Shown piece after piece: positions 53,357-62,283 of a stretch of 64,000 nt of DNA (its first letter is position 1; each line of letters opens with the position of its first letter). Origin of the DNA: Flammeovirga pacifica (lineage in GTDB: Bacteria; Bacteroidota; Bacteroidia; Cytophagales; Flammeovirgaceae); contig NZ_JRYR02000001.1 of assembly GCF_000807855.2 (NCBI RefSeq), positions 1,090,565 to 1,154,564 of the forward strand, written 5' to 3'. The notes below the pieces were generated by a model. That model ran no database searches. It was given only the letters and a program-made list of their open reading frames with translations, and was not told the origin of the DNA. The position numbers were made by a program, and so were the translations under genes.

Positions 53357-54019
53357 TTAATCATTTACTAAGTTATGCAAAAGACCAAAGGTTCTATTTA
53401 CATCATTTTTGTCTAAGATTAAAGTAAACTCATTGGTAGTAGAAATCACCTCGACAATGTTGATCCCTTCCCAAGCAATTTTCTTCAATAAGTAGTAATA
53501 AATACCCGGTACTGAAGTGTTATCCTGTGGAAGTCTCATTGTTAATGAAGCAAGATTATCTTTCTTACTAATTATTTCTTCACCATGAAAAATATGAATC
53601 AATTGATCCAACATTTTTTTACTTGTGACAAGGTTTGTTTCATAAACACCTTTTGATGAAGCTTGAAAAACATCCTTCTCACCTTGTATAACTTTTAAAA
53701 GCTCTTGTTGTTTGCTTAATAAGGTTGGAGAATTTTTAAAAGTATAATCTATCAAATCAGATCTAACTATAATTTCTCCCATTTTCTTTAGGTAATCTAA
53801 TACTTCATGCTCTATATCTAGCTTAGAAAGCTTGGGTCTTAACCTTTGAATTGCCATTACAACACCACCGATTTGGACGTCTTTCATCAACTTTTCCTCC
53901 ACTTCTGGCATTATTTGTCTTGCTAATCCTGTGTAGTTCACAATACCATCTACGATTGCCTCTTCTAAGAAAGGTGACTTGCGAACAATTTCTTCTACAG
54001 CCTCTGCTATTGTTATCAT
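53357..54019 (-). CDS. ACT-domain protein without a kinase domain
   Basis: A 220-residue protein. The C-terminal part (about 155-220: ASLTMRLPQDNTSVPGIYYYLLKKIAWEGINIVEVIS, then EFTLILDKNDVNRTFGLLHNL) resembles the regulatory ACT domain of aspartate kinases. The N-terminal part (VEEIVRKSPFLEEAIVDGIVNYTGLARQIMPEVEEKL) looks like a small helical, possibly winged-helix unit. No amino-acid kinase domain is present, although such proteins are sometimes labelled aspartate kinase. It is divergent from dapA, a lysine-pathway gene, and may sense an amino acid. msrBA follows 2 bases later in the same transcript. Confidence 0.75.
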   Translation of the reverse strand: MITIAEAVEEIVRKSPFLEEAIVDGIVNYTGLARQIMPEVEEKLMKDVQIGGVVMAIQRLRPKLSKLDIEHEVLDYLKKMGEIIVRSDLIDYTFKNSPTLLSKQQELLKVIQGEKDVFQASSKGVYETNLVTSKKMLDQLIHIFHGEEIISKKDNLASLTMRLPQDNTSVPGIYYYLLKKIAWEGINIVEVISTTNEFTLILDKNDVNRTFGLLHNLVND

Positions 54020-54189
54020 ATTTTTATATATTATATATTGAAGTTATAAATATAACAACTTGTTACGAAAAGGTTTTCTTTTTACTGAATATTTGTTCAA
54101 TTTTGTCGAACTGTTTATTTTTATATCCGTATTTAGTATTATACCACATACAAGGTTAGAACATATATCAATTTATTTATAAATAAAAC

Positions 54190-55113
54190 ATGGAATCATT
54201 TATTGGACAAGGTATCGCACTGGTAACTCCGTTTACAAAAGAGAGAGAGGTTGATTTCCCTGCTTTAAAAAAGCTATTAGATCACACAAAAGACGCAGAA
54301 TACTGGGTAGTGAATGGTACAACAGCTGAAAGTGCTACTTTAACAAAAAATGAAAAGAAACAAGTTTTAGAATTTGTAAAACAAAATAACCCGACAAATA
54401 AGCCAATCATGTTTGGTAACGGGAGTAATAACACAGCCGAGGTAATAGAGAACTTTAAAGAGTTTGATTTATCTGGTGTTGATGCTATTCTATCTGTTTG
54501 TCCTTATTATGTAAAACCTTCTCAACAAGGAATTATTGCTCATTACACAGCAATTGCAGATGCTTCACCTCTACCTGTATTATTATACAATGTACCTGGT
54601 AGAACTGGAGTAAACATGAATGTAGATACCATTGTTGAATTATCTAAGCATAAAAATATTTTTGGTGTAAAAGACGCTTCTGCTGATTTAACTCAAGCAA
54701 TGAGAGTCATTAGTGCTACACCAGATAATTTCTTATATATATCAGGAGATGATGCGATGACTGTTCCAATCATATCAATTGGTGGTTCAGGTGTTATCAC
54801 TGTATTGGGTAACGTTGTTCCTCAAGAATTTGGTAGTACTGTTCAACAAGCTTTAAATGGCAATTCGAAACAGGCAACTATGCAAATGTCTCAATTACTA
54901 GATTATACTGATGCTTTATTTGAAGAAGGTAATCCAGTTGGAGTAAAAACAGCTTTAGAGATTGCTGGAATTTGTAATAAAACAGTTCGTCTTCCATTAA
55001 TGGAAGGATCTGAATTACTACAATCGAAAATGTCTGTGATGTATGATCAAATAAAGATTTCTTCTAAAAAATCTATGTTTGTTTCAAACTTTGACGCAAG
55101 ACATGCGATCTAA
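54190..55113 (+). CDS. dapA: 4-hydroxy-tetrahydrodipicolinate synthase
   Basis: A 307-residue aldolase that condenses pyruvate with aspartate semialdehyde in the lysine and diaminopimelate pathway. Motifs: GTTAESATLTKNEK (pyruvate site), PYYVKPSQQGIIAHY (catalytic-triad tyrosine), YNVPGRTGVNM (Tyr and Arg of the active site) and FGVKDASADL (Schiff-base lysine near 161). DapA forms tetramers in the cytoplasm. It is alone in its transcript and divergent from the ACT-domain gene across a 170-bp shared control region. Confidence 0.96.
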   Translation: MESFIGQGIALVTPFTKEREVDFPALKKLLDHTKDAEYWVVNGTTAESATLTKNEKKQVLEFVKQNNPTNKPIMFGNGSNNTAEVIENFKEFDLSGVDAILSVCPYYVKPSQQGIIAHYTAIADASPLPVLLYNVPGRTGVNMNVDTIVELSKHKNIFGVKDASADLTQAMRVISATPDNFLYISGDDAMTVPIISIGGSGVITVLGNVVPQEFGSTVQQALNGNSKQATMQMSQLLDYTDALFEEGNPVGVKTALEIAGICNKTVRLPLMEGSELLQSKMSVMYDQIKISSKKSMFVSNFDARHAI

Positions 55114-55126
55114 TCAAGATACCATA

Positions 55127-55165
55127 AAAAAAATCCCCTCATTATTAAATGAGGGGATTTTTTTA
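55127..55165. terminator. Terminator between dapA and the LysM gene
   Basis: A GC-rich stem with arm AATCCCCTCATT and a 4-base loop, flanked by A and T runs, serves the convergent genes. Confidence 0.88.
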
Positions 55166-55177
55166 TGTCTAATATTT

Positions 55178-56638
55178 TTATTGTCTGATATAAACTCTTA
55201 TCGTTTGACCTGGATGAATTACATCTGACTTTAACTCACTTAACTTTTTAATATCTTCTGGCTGGATATCATATTTATTTGAAATTGAACCCAAACTTTC
55301 TCCTACTAATATTTTGTGATTAAAGAAAAAAGCTGGAACCTTCAATTTTACCTTTTCCCCTGTTTTAAAAGAATAATCAATTAAATAATTTTCTCCTTTT
55401 TCATTCAAGAGATTCTTTTCTGGTATTTTATATCTATTGGCAATCGCTGTAACAGATTCACCTGCTTGTGCAACATACCATGTGGTAAAATTCCCTTTTT
55501 CGTTATCTTTTATATTAGAGATCTGGCCCATCACGTTTGTCTTAATTTGATCTAACCTTTTTGTCTGTTCAGGACTAAAAGTATGTACTCTTAAAGACTG
55601 ATCAATTTGAGAAACAACACCATCTAGCGTTTTAATAGCATGATCATAATTTTTTAAATCCCCTATATTTTTTAATACATCTGATTCAATTTTATTGAAA
55701 AGCTCGTTATTGGTATTTTCTACAACATCTTCGTCAATCACTTCAGTAGGTGTTGTAATGTCATCTGTTCCATCAGAAGATATATTTGATAAACCACCTA
55801 TGATTACAGTAAACAATACCCCTAAAACAAAAGAAAATGAACCAATAATAGAGTAACGTATTTTGTTCTTTTTCGACAATCCCTTTTTACGGTTCTGTGA
55901 TGGTTTTTTTCTAATTAATCGGCTTTTATCTTCAGAAGATATGGGAGTTTCATTAGTCTCATTTACTGTTTGTATTACTTCCTCTTTATTTCGTTTATCG
56001 AGTTCTTCTTGAAGCATACTCACTCTTTTCTCAGCATTAGTAATCCCAATTTCTTCTGCTCTTTGGAAAAACTTTAATGCTTGTCTTTTATTTTCAAAAG
56101 TACCCATACCTTTTTCACACATATCTCCTAAAAGATAAAGCATATCACCATCCAATAATATATCATCGGCATAGTCATAAGCTATTGCTTTAAAGGTTTC
56201 ATCATATAAACCTTGTTTGTAAAGGTTTTTGATATCTAATAGTTTTTGGGTTCTATCTAAAGATGGCAATTTTAAAACTTTAAGTAATTTCACTTCAAGT
56301 TCCTTCAATTGATCTTCATCCTTTTCTTCTATAATCTGATGAACTGTCTCAACAACCTCTTCTCTGAAATTATCAAGCATTCTAACTTTATATTGAACAG
56401 ACCCAAAAACATATGTATCTGGAGTACTTTCCTCTTCTTCATCTTCAAAAGACAAGGTAGCCCCTACTTCATAATCATCAGAAGGATCTTCCTGAACTAC
56501 TCTTGGAGATAAGTCAGATATTATGACTACTTCATCTTCATCATTTAATTTACCAAAATATACTTTGCAACGATCGCCTATTACTATAGGAGTTTCTCTG
56601 TTAAATTGGTAGTGATCTTGAAGTTCTTGTATCGTCAT
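55178..56638 (-). CDS. LysM-domain membrane protein with Sel1-like repeat
   Basis: A 486-residue protein. The N-terminal 230 residues lack a signal peptide and contain a helical Sel1/TPR-like stretch (YLLGDMCEKGMGTFENKRQALKFFQRAEEIG). A basic region precedes one transmembrane helix (about 262-284, YSIIGSFSFVLGVLFTVIIGG). The exported part has a helical stalk and two LysM-like modules (about 380-430, YVAQAGESVTAIANRYKIPEKNLL; about 440-486, HKILVGESLGSISNKYDIQPEDI). LysM binds peptidoglycan, so the protein may link the membrane to the cell wall. The function is unknown and it stands alone. Confidence 0.82.
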   Translation of the reverse strand: MTIQELQDHYQFNRETPIVIGDRCKVYFGKLNDEDEVVIISDLSPRVVQEDPSDDYEVGATLSFEDEEEESTPDTYVFGSVQYKVRMLDNFREEVVETVHQIIEEKDEDQLKELEVKLLKVLKLPSLDRTQKLLDIKNLYKQGLYDETFKAIAYDYADDILLDGDMLYLLGDMCEKGMGTFENKRQALKFFQRAEEIGITNAEKRVSMLQEELDKRNKEEVIQTVNETNETPISSEDKSRLIRKKPSQNRKKGLSKKNKIRYSIIGSFSFVLGVLFTVIIGGLSNISSDGTDDITTPTEVIDEDVVENTNNELFNKIESDVLKNIGDLKNYDHAIKTLDGVVSQIDQSLRVHTFSPEQTKRLDQIKTNVMGQISNIKDNEKGNFTTWYVAQAGESVTAIANRYKIPEKNLLNEKGENYLIDYSFKTGEKVKLKVPAFFFNHKILVGESLGSISNKYDIQPEDIKKLSELKSDVIHPGQTIRVYIRQ

Positions 56639-56946
56639 TGTAATTAGAGATAAAAGTTGTTCTTTAGAGATTTGCTTCTCTTTTCTATATGAAATAAAAA
56701 ATAATTAATATTCTAATTTAAACATTAATCATAAAGAAAGAAATAATAAATCAGCATTAAAATAATTTAATTTAATCTATATATAACTAAGAGATATCAT
56801 TAAGTCTTGTCTATCAAATTTGTAAGATTAAAAACGTAAGGAAATCGAATAGATTTAAACCTATTTAATAAAAAAATGAAGAAACAGAATATTACAATCT
56901 AAAAACTACTAGCTTTGCTCAACATTCAATTTATAACTTTCAGAAA
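56639..56946. other. 308-bp intergenic region between divergent LysM and EamA genes
   Basis: AT-rich, with no reading frame and no strong hairpin. The only clear signal is the -7 box at 56910-56917 for the EamA gene. Confidence 0.6.
56910..56917 (+). promoter_or_regulatory. -7 box of the EamA transporter gene
   Basis: TAGCTTTG matches TAnnTTTG exactly, 29 bases before the ATG. A matching -33 element is not visible. Confidence 0.45.
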
Positions 56947-57864
56947 ATGCTATCTAGCAAATCAAAATATTACTTCTTTCTTATTTTCACCACATTTATT
57001 TGGGGAATTAATTTTCATGTATCTCAAATAGCTTTGGCTCATGTTAGTGCAATGCTAGCGGGTACTTATCGATATATTTTAGGAGCACTTCTCCTTGGGG
57101 CTTTTATGTTGATAAAAAAACCAAAGAAAGAGGACATTATCAATAGTACTAAATATTGGAAACACATTATATTTTTGGGCATCACCGGTGCTTTTTTATA
57201 TAACATCCTTTTCTTAGAAGGATTAAAACATACTACTGCTTTTAATGGTGTATTAATTATTGGTTTAACTCCCTTAAACACTGCCTTGATTTCAATTCCT
57301 ATGTTGGGACATCGATTAAAAAGAAAAGAAGGCATCAGTATCCTCTTAGGTTTTGTGGGTATTCTATTTGTTATTTCTAAAGGAAATTTAGAAACGATCC
57401 AATCGTTATCCTTCTCAAAAGGAGATGTATTGATTTTAGGAGCCAATCTTAGCTTTTCTTTTGGAAATGTATTTATTAAAAAATATCTAGGTCACATCTC
57501 TCCACTATGGTTAACCAACCTTGTAACGTGGGTAGCTTGTATCAGTTTCTGTATTTATAGCGTTGGCTTTGAAACTTTTGTATTCCCTTTAGAAAGAGAT
57601 TTCTTGCTTGCTGTATTTTTCATGGGGGCCTTATCCACAGCTATTTGTGGTGCCTTTTGGTTTATTTCAATTAAAGAATTAGGTGCTGAAACGAGCACTC
57701 TATTTACTAATTTAGTTCCTGTTTTTGGTACAACAGCTTCTTTTCTATTGGGAGAAGATATCACCGTTGGTCAAGTATTCGGTGGTATTTTAGTCATCAC
57801 TGCACTTCTTATAAATAGTGTTCAGTGGAAGAAAAAGAAAACTATAGGGGCTGCTTCTTTGTAA
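56947..57864 (+). CDS. EamA-family (drug/metabolite) transporter
   Basis: A 305-residue inner-membrane protein with about ten transmembrane helices arranged as two EamA repeats of roughly 140 residues. Family features are WGINFHVSQIALAHVSAMLAGTYRYILGALLL in the first repeat and the LFTNLVPVFGTTASFLLGEDITVGQVFGGILVITALLI ending in the second. Members export amino acids, nucleotides or other metabolites; the substrate cannot be predicted. The C-terminus is basic (WKKKKT). Its 3' end overlaps the convergent secreted-protein gene by 23 bases. Confidence 0.9.
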   Translation: MLSSKSKYYFFLIFTTFIWGINFHVSQIALAHVSAMLAGTYRYILGALLLGAFMLIKKPKKEDIINSTKYWKHIIFLGITGAFLYNILFLEGLKHTTAFNGVLIIGLTPLNTALISIPMLGHRLKRKEGISILLGFVGILFVISKGNLETIQSLSFSKGDVLILGANLSFSFGNVFIKKYLGHISPLWLTNLVTWVACISFCIYSVGFETFVFPLERDFLLAVFFMGALSTAICGAFWFISIKELGAETSTLFTNLVPVFGTTASFLLGEDITVGQVFGGILVITALLINSVQWKKKKTIGAASL

Positions 57865-58510
57865 GAGCAATCTTTTCCTCTTCTTGAATAAGTATATTTT
57901 CGGGTAATTGTTGGATAAAATCTTGTACAATCATTTGATAACATTCATCATATGAATAACGTGCAGAAAGAACCAACAACACCTCTTCCTCATTATTTTT
58001 CATTAATAGTGCTATAGGTGATGGCCGACCTAGTTTAAAAGAATCAGCATTGAATTGATAATTTTGAATACGAGTCTGTATTTCTATGTTCTTAATAATT
58101 GAGTCGTTTTGAACATTAAATTTAAAACTCTTCGTCACTATGGAATCCATTTGATAAAGAATATCATCATAAATTAACTGATAAGCCTTTCGTTTAGCTG
58201 CTGAAAAAGACATATCATTTACTTCCAGAATACTAACTAAATATTTTGGGTAACTTTTTTCATCAATTTCATATTTTGATATATACGTTTCAATCACTTG
58301 TTCTGATAGAGTTTGATCGCCAGGCAGTTCCAAGTACCCTACTTTATTAAGTATTTTAATGTACTTTTTAGCTTCTTTGATTGCTTTCGATCTTAGTTCT
58401 TTATTGGTCAGCTTCTTTTCTTTCTTTTTAAATTGAGCTATTGATGTAGTACTAATACATAGTAATAAAATAAAAAAACTAACAAGAATAGATTTGAAAT
58501 AAAGTGTCAT
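57842..58510 (-). CDS. Secreted protein of unknown function
   Basis: A 222-residue protein with a signal peptide (about 1-25, ending TSIAQ). The mature part is helical and basic at first (KKKEKKLTNKELRSKAIKEAKKYIKILNKVG) and then mixed; I recognise no family. The repeated Ala-rich helical spacing recalls LPP20/FlgT-type envelope proteins, weakly. It is divergent from the DUF4384-type gene 67 bases away, which also encodes a secreted protein, so the two may share regulation or work together. The last 23 bases overlap the EamA gene on the other strand. Confidence 0.65.
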   Translation of the reverse strand: MTLYFKSILVSFFILLLCISTTSIAQFKKKEKKLTNKELRSKAIKEAKKYIKILNKVGYLELPGDQTLSEQVIETYISKYEIDEKSYPKYLVSILEVNDMSFSAAKRKAYQLIYDDILYQMDSIVTKSFKFNVQNDSIIKNIEIQTRIQNYQFNADSFKLGRPSPIALLMKNNEEEVLLVLSARYSYDECYQMIVQDFIQQLPENILIQEEEKIALTKKQPL

Positions 58511-58577
58511 GAAAATATTTTTATAATTTTCTCTAAATTAGTGAATCAAATATTTTTTATACTATACTCTAAGCTAA

Positions 58578-59471
58578 ATGATGGCAAATAGACATAAACT
58601 ATTCCTTTCTTTAATTTTCATGGCTATACCTTTTTTTAATGTCTGTCAAGCACAAAAGTTAAAAAAAATTAGTGGTAAGGTGACTGAACCTATCAATGAA
58701 AATATAAGTATCAAAGAATTTAAACAAGAATTAAAAATGAAAGCCCAGATTCAAGCATTGGCAGATGAATTTGGAACTCTTATTAATTCTAATTCTGATC
58801 TGACTTTAAATAACCAAGGTACCACTGTAAATATGCTTAGTTCTTCGAATGTAAAAGGAGAATGGGTCAAAACGACTGAAATTAGCTTCAAATGGTTTCT
58901 TGAGGAAGTAGAAGAAAAACAAAAAGTTTATCTTTCTTGTGAAATAAAAGGTAAAGCAAGAGAAATCACGAAAAGTAAAGTTGATTTAGATGCTCAGCTA
59001 TTAAAGTGTTCAAATACCAATTTATGTATCACTCAAAAATTTAAAGAAGGTGAGAGTTTGTACTTATCTGTAAAGACACCAATAGATGGGTATTTAAGTA
59101 TTTTCATGAGAGAAGAAGGAACAGTATATCGTCTTCTACCTTATTCAAACTTAAGTGGTAATCAAAATAGTTGTATTAAAATAGAAGCCGATAAAGAATA
59201 CGTTTTATTTGATGATGATAATGAAAAAGCCATTAATACTATACAAAAAAGATACATTGATGAGCTCCAATTATCAACAATGGGGAAAGACAAATTATTT
59301 AATCGTTTATATGTTGTTTTTAGTACTTCAAAGTACGATAAACCAATATTAAATACTGATAATGGTATTAAAACTCTTTCACCAGAAAGTTTTCAAGAGT
59401 GGATTTCAAATAATAAACTTTCTGATGAAAACTTTCAAGATCAAGTGATATACTTTACTGTAGAACAATAA
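58578..59471 (+). CDS. Secreted DUF4384-like protein
   Basis: A 297-residue protein with a signal peptide (about 1-25, ending VCQAQ). The N-terminal half (KAQIQALADEFGTLINSNSDL, then WVKTTEISFKWFLEEVEEKQKVYLSCEI) resembles the envelope domain seen in FlgT/LPP20-type proteins. The second half (KFKEGESLYLSVKTPIDGYLSIFMREEGTVYRLLPYSN) resembles DUF4384, a domain found in secreted or surface proteins. An in-frame ATG three bases downstream is an equal start candidate. No enzymatic residues can be pointed to. Confidence 0.72.
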   Translation: MMANRHKLFLSLIFMAIPFFNVCQAQKLKKISGKVTEPINENISIKEFKQELKMKAQIQALADEFGTLINSNSDLTLNNQGTTVNMLSSSNVKGEWVKTTEISFKWFLEEVEEKQKVYLSCEIKGKAREITKSKVDLDAQLLKCSNTNLCITQKFKEGESLYLSVKTPIDGYLSIFMREEGTVYRLLPYSNLSGNQNSCIKIEADKEYVLFDDDNEKAINTIQKRYIDELQLSTMGKDKLFNRLYVVFSTSKYDKPILNTDNGIKTLSPESFQEWISNNKLSDENFQDQVIYFTVEQ

Positions 59472-59472
59472 A

Positions 59473-59500
59473 AAAAGCCTCCTCAAAAAGGAGACTTTTA
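59473..59500 (+). terminator. Terminator after the DUF4384-like gene
   Basis: An 11-bp stem with one mismatch (59473-59483 with 59489-59499) and a 5-base loop, directly after the stop codon and with only a short T run within the arm. Confidence 0.6.
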
Positions 59501-59509
59501 CATGAATCG

Positions 59510-62029
59510 TTAAAAGTTGATACCAAATTTTGTATAAAAGTATGCACCATTAAATCCCATTTGAACAGGGTCCCAATACCCACCTGTTTCAGTTGACAAG
59601 GGGTCTTGTTTAGATGGATACACATTAAATATATTGTTTCCTCCTAGGGTCCATTTTAACTTAGGAGTAAAAGAGTAAGTCATTGCAATATCAGTTGTCA
59701 TTCTGCTTCCATAATGATCAATACCGCCATCCCAATCCATTAATTCTACAGAAGAAAAATGATTTAGACGAATCATTGATGAAAGCTTTTTATAACTATG
59801 ATTTAAAGAGAAATTAAATTTTGTATTTGGTGCTGAAGCAAGCAAAAACATTTGTTCTCTTTCTCCAAAGTAAATATCTTCTTTTCCAGCTAGTTTTTCA
59901 TTGGTAGTAATATCTCCCAATTCCATTCTATTGATATTACCCGCAATAGAAGTAGTGAAAGTATGTAAGTTTATATGATGTGTATAAGCCAATACTACAT
60001 CTAAACCTACAGTTCTCGTATCTAAAGCATTTGTAAAGAATTGTGCTGCACTAACATTTAGTTTCTTCAGCTCATCTCCAATATCAGGATCGTCGTCAGT
60101 AAATGCTCCTGTTAAAACAATTCTGTCGTCAATGGCTACATAATAACCGTCCACCGTTAAAGATAACCCATCTAGTAAATTAGCTGTAAAACCTAAACTT
60201 GCATTAAATGCTTTCTCTTGTTTTAATTCAGGCATTCCTAATGCTTTTGCTAATTCACTATCATTTGGAGCAATTACTTTTTCCATCGTTTCCCCACCAA
60301 CTACATCAGTAAAAATTGAACTGTAATGCTTTTGAGCTAAAGAAGGTGCTCTAAAACCTGTACTTACTGCACCTCTAATCGCAAAAGCCTTAGAAAACTC
60401 ATATCTTGAAGCAATTTTACCATTAAAAGTTCCACCAAAATCAGAATAGTTTTCATATCTACCAGCTACAGCAATCATCCACTTATCCGTAATATCAGTT
60501 TCTACATCTAAATAGAATGCGATATTCGTTCTATGTGCATCTATTTCATTTTTTGGTCTAAAACCTGGAAAACCTTGAGCACCTCCAGGTACTTGTCCGT
60601 TAGAATAGTCTTTATAAGATCCTTCTTCACCTGCTCCAATACCATAAGTGTCTATTCTAAATTCTGATCCAAAAGCAACGTTTAATCCATTAAGAAAACC
60701 ACTATAGAATTTAGAGGCACCTAATCCTGTTACATTTTGAGATAAATAATGTTTACCAGAATAAAATGATGTTGGTGAATTAACTCCAAGAGACGCATTT
60801 AATGTTTGATCTACAGAATACTTAAACTCATTATGACCAAATGTATTGTTAAGATCAACCTTCCACCCTTTCAATTCAGTTTTAACACCAGCACTTAAAG
60901 AGTAATCAGTTATATCAGAGATAATATTCGGATCAAAACCATTAGGATAAATTTCCGGAATATTTCTATCATCATCCGCTTCACGCGTCCATGCATATGA
61001 TTCTCCATGTCTGAAACTTGCTCCACCAAAAGCATATACTTCTGTCTTATCCGCAATTGGCATGGCCGCGTTTACAAATCCTCCATAACCAGTTGATAAT
61101 GCATCTCCAACATACGTTCTAAACACTTCTTGATTCTGAGGAACTCTGTTTGTTCTTCCTCTATGTTGATATTGACCTGTTACGTTAATAAAACCGCCCT
61201 CACCTAATTCAGTTCCGTAGTTTACATCAACGTTAGCTGTTTCGCCATCTCCTTCTGAATTGATACCAGTTCCAAGGTTTACTGCTACTCCATCTGTATT
61301 CTTTTTAAGTACTAAATTGATCACACCTGCAATAGCATCTGAACCATATTGAGCGGAGGCTCCATCTCTAAGAATTTCGATTCTTTCAATGGCTGCCATA
61401 GGAATAGCATTTAAATCTGTACCTGTATTTCCTCTACCTCTTGTTCCAATTAAGTTAACTAAAGAAGATTGATGTCTTCTTTTTCCATTGATAAGCACCA
61501 AAGTTTGATCTGGTCCTAAACCTCTTAAAGTGGCAGGATCTACGTGATCTGACCCATCTGCACCTGACTGTCTTTGAGCGTTAAATGATGGAGCAACATA
61601 TTGTAATAGTTGGTTCATATCTAATTGACCTGTTGCAGAGGTCACATTTTCTAAGTCAATTACATCAATCGCTACAGGAGTTTCAGTCACGGTTCTATTT
61701 TGAGATCTTGTACCCACAATTTCAATCGCTTCTAATTCTTGTGCTTCTAACTCAAGCTTTATTGAAGAAGGTAAATCTTTTGCTTTCATTTCTATTGTTT
61801 GATATCCTATATATCGGATAACCACTATAGACTCTTCATCAACAGAGAATTGGTATTTCCCTGAAAATGTAGTAGTTGTACCATGTGATGAATTTGCTTT
61901 TTCAAATATCATCACTCCAGGGATCCCTTCACCGCTTTCATCGGTGATCAACCCTGAAATATTTATCTCTTTAGCATATACAACGCTATTTAATAAAAGA
62001 ATAGATAATAGTGTGATTAGATGTCTCAT
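59510..62029 (-). CDS. TonB-dependent receptor with carboxypeptidase-regulatory-like N-terminal domain
   Basis: An 839-residue outer-membrane receptor. A signal peptide (about 1-19) precedes the regulatory beta-sandwich (ISGLITDESGEGIPGVMIFEK, about 23-100). The plug follows (about 115-240, with SDHVDPATLRGLGPDQTLVLINGKRRH and RIEILRDGASAQYGSDAIAGVINLVLKK), and the barrel ends in FYTKFGINF. The plug is of the classical siderophore/vitamin type, more than the SusC type of the other two receptors here, and its best-known relatives take up iron complexes or similar. No lipoprotein partner or iron regulator is adjacent. The substrate is unknown. Confidence 0.92.
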   Translation of the reverse strand: MRHLITLLSILLLNSVVYAKEINISGLITDESGEGIPGVMIFEKANSSHGTTTTFSGKYQFSVDEESIVVIRYIGYQTIEMKAKDLPSSIKLELEAQELEAIEIVGTRSQNRTVTETPVAIDVIDLENVTSATGQLDMNQLLQYVAPSFNAQRQSGADGSDHVDPATLRGLGPDQTLVLINGKRRHQSSLVNLIGTRGRGNTGTDLNAIPMAAIERIEILRDGASAQYGSDAIAGVINLVLKKNTDGVAVNLGTGINSEGDGETANVDVNYGTELGEGGFINVTGQYQHRGRTNRVPQNQEVFRTYVGDALSTGYGGFVNAAMPIADKTEVYAFGGASFRHGESYAWTREADDDRNIPEIYPNGFDPNIISDITDYSLSAGVKTELKGWKVDLNNTFGHNEFKYSVDQTLNASLGVNSPTSFYSGKHYLSQNVTGLGASKFYSGFLNGLNVAFGSEFRIDTYGIGAGEEGSYKDYSNGQVPGGAQGFPGFRPKNEIDAHRTNIAFYLDVETDITDKWMIAVAGRYENYSDFGGTFNGKIASRYEFSKAFAIRGAVSTGFRAPSLAQKHYSSIFTDVVGGETMEKVIAPNDSELAKALGMPELKQEKAFNASLGFTANLLDGLSLTVDGYYVAIDDRIVLTGAFTDDDPDIGDELKKLNVSAAQFFTNALDTRTVGLDVVLAYTHHINLHTFTTSIAGNINRMELGDITTNEKLAGKEDIYFGEREQMFLLASAPNTKFNFSLNHSYKKLSSMIRLNHFSSVELMDWDGGIDHYGSRMTTDIAMTYSFTPKLKWTLGGNNIFNVYPSKQDPLSTETGGYWDPVQMGFNGAYFYTKFGINF

Positions 62030-62171
62030 TAATAAAATTGTACTTTAGGTATATTCATCTGATGATGATAGTAAAGATGTAGTGATGATTTTTAGATTTA
62101 CAAGTACCGAGACATCAAAGTTTAAAAATTAAGAAGCATTTGCAATACCACCTAATTATAGTGTATTTATA

Positions 62172-62227
62172 AAAAACAAGGTGTTCAAAAATTAACACTC
62201 TAATAAAAGCGTTAATTTTTGAACACC
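62172..62227 (-). terminator. Terminator of the HI0933/BaiN-type flavoprotein gene
   Basis: A 17-bp perfect stem (62180-62196 with 62211-62227) with a 14-base loop; on the minus strand it is followed by TTGTTTTTT. Confidence 0.82.
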
Positions 62228-62283
62228 CACATTAAAATACAACTACTTGTTAAATAATAACTAAAATTGCACTATTCCAATAT

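Noticed and set aside
57842-57864. Overlap of the EamA and secreted-protein genes as a sign of a wrong frame
   Set aside because: Both frames have clear start regions and consistent protein features; a 23-base convergent 3' overlap is acceptable.
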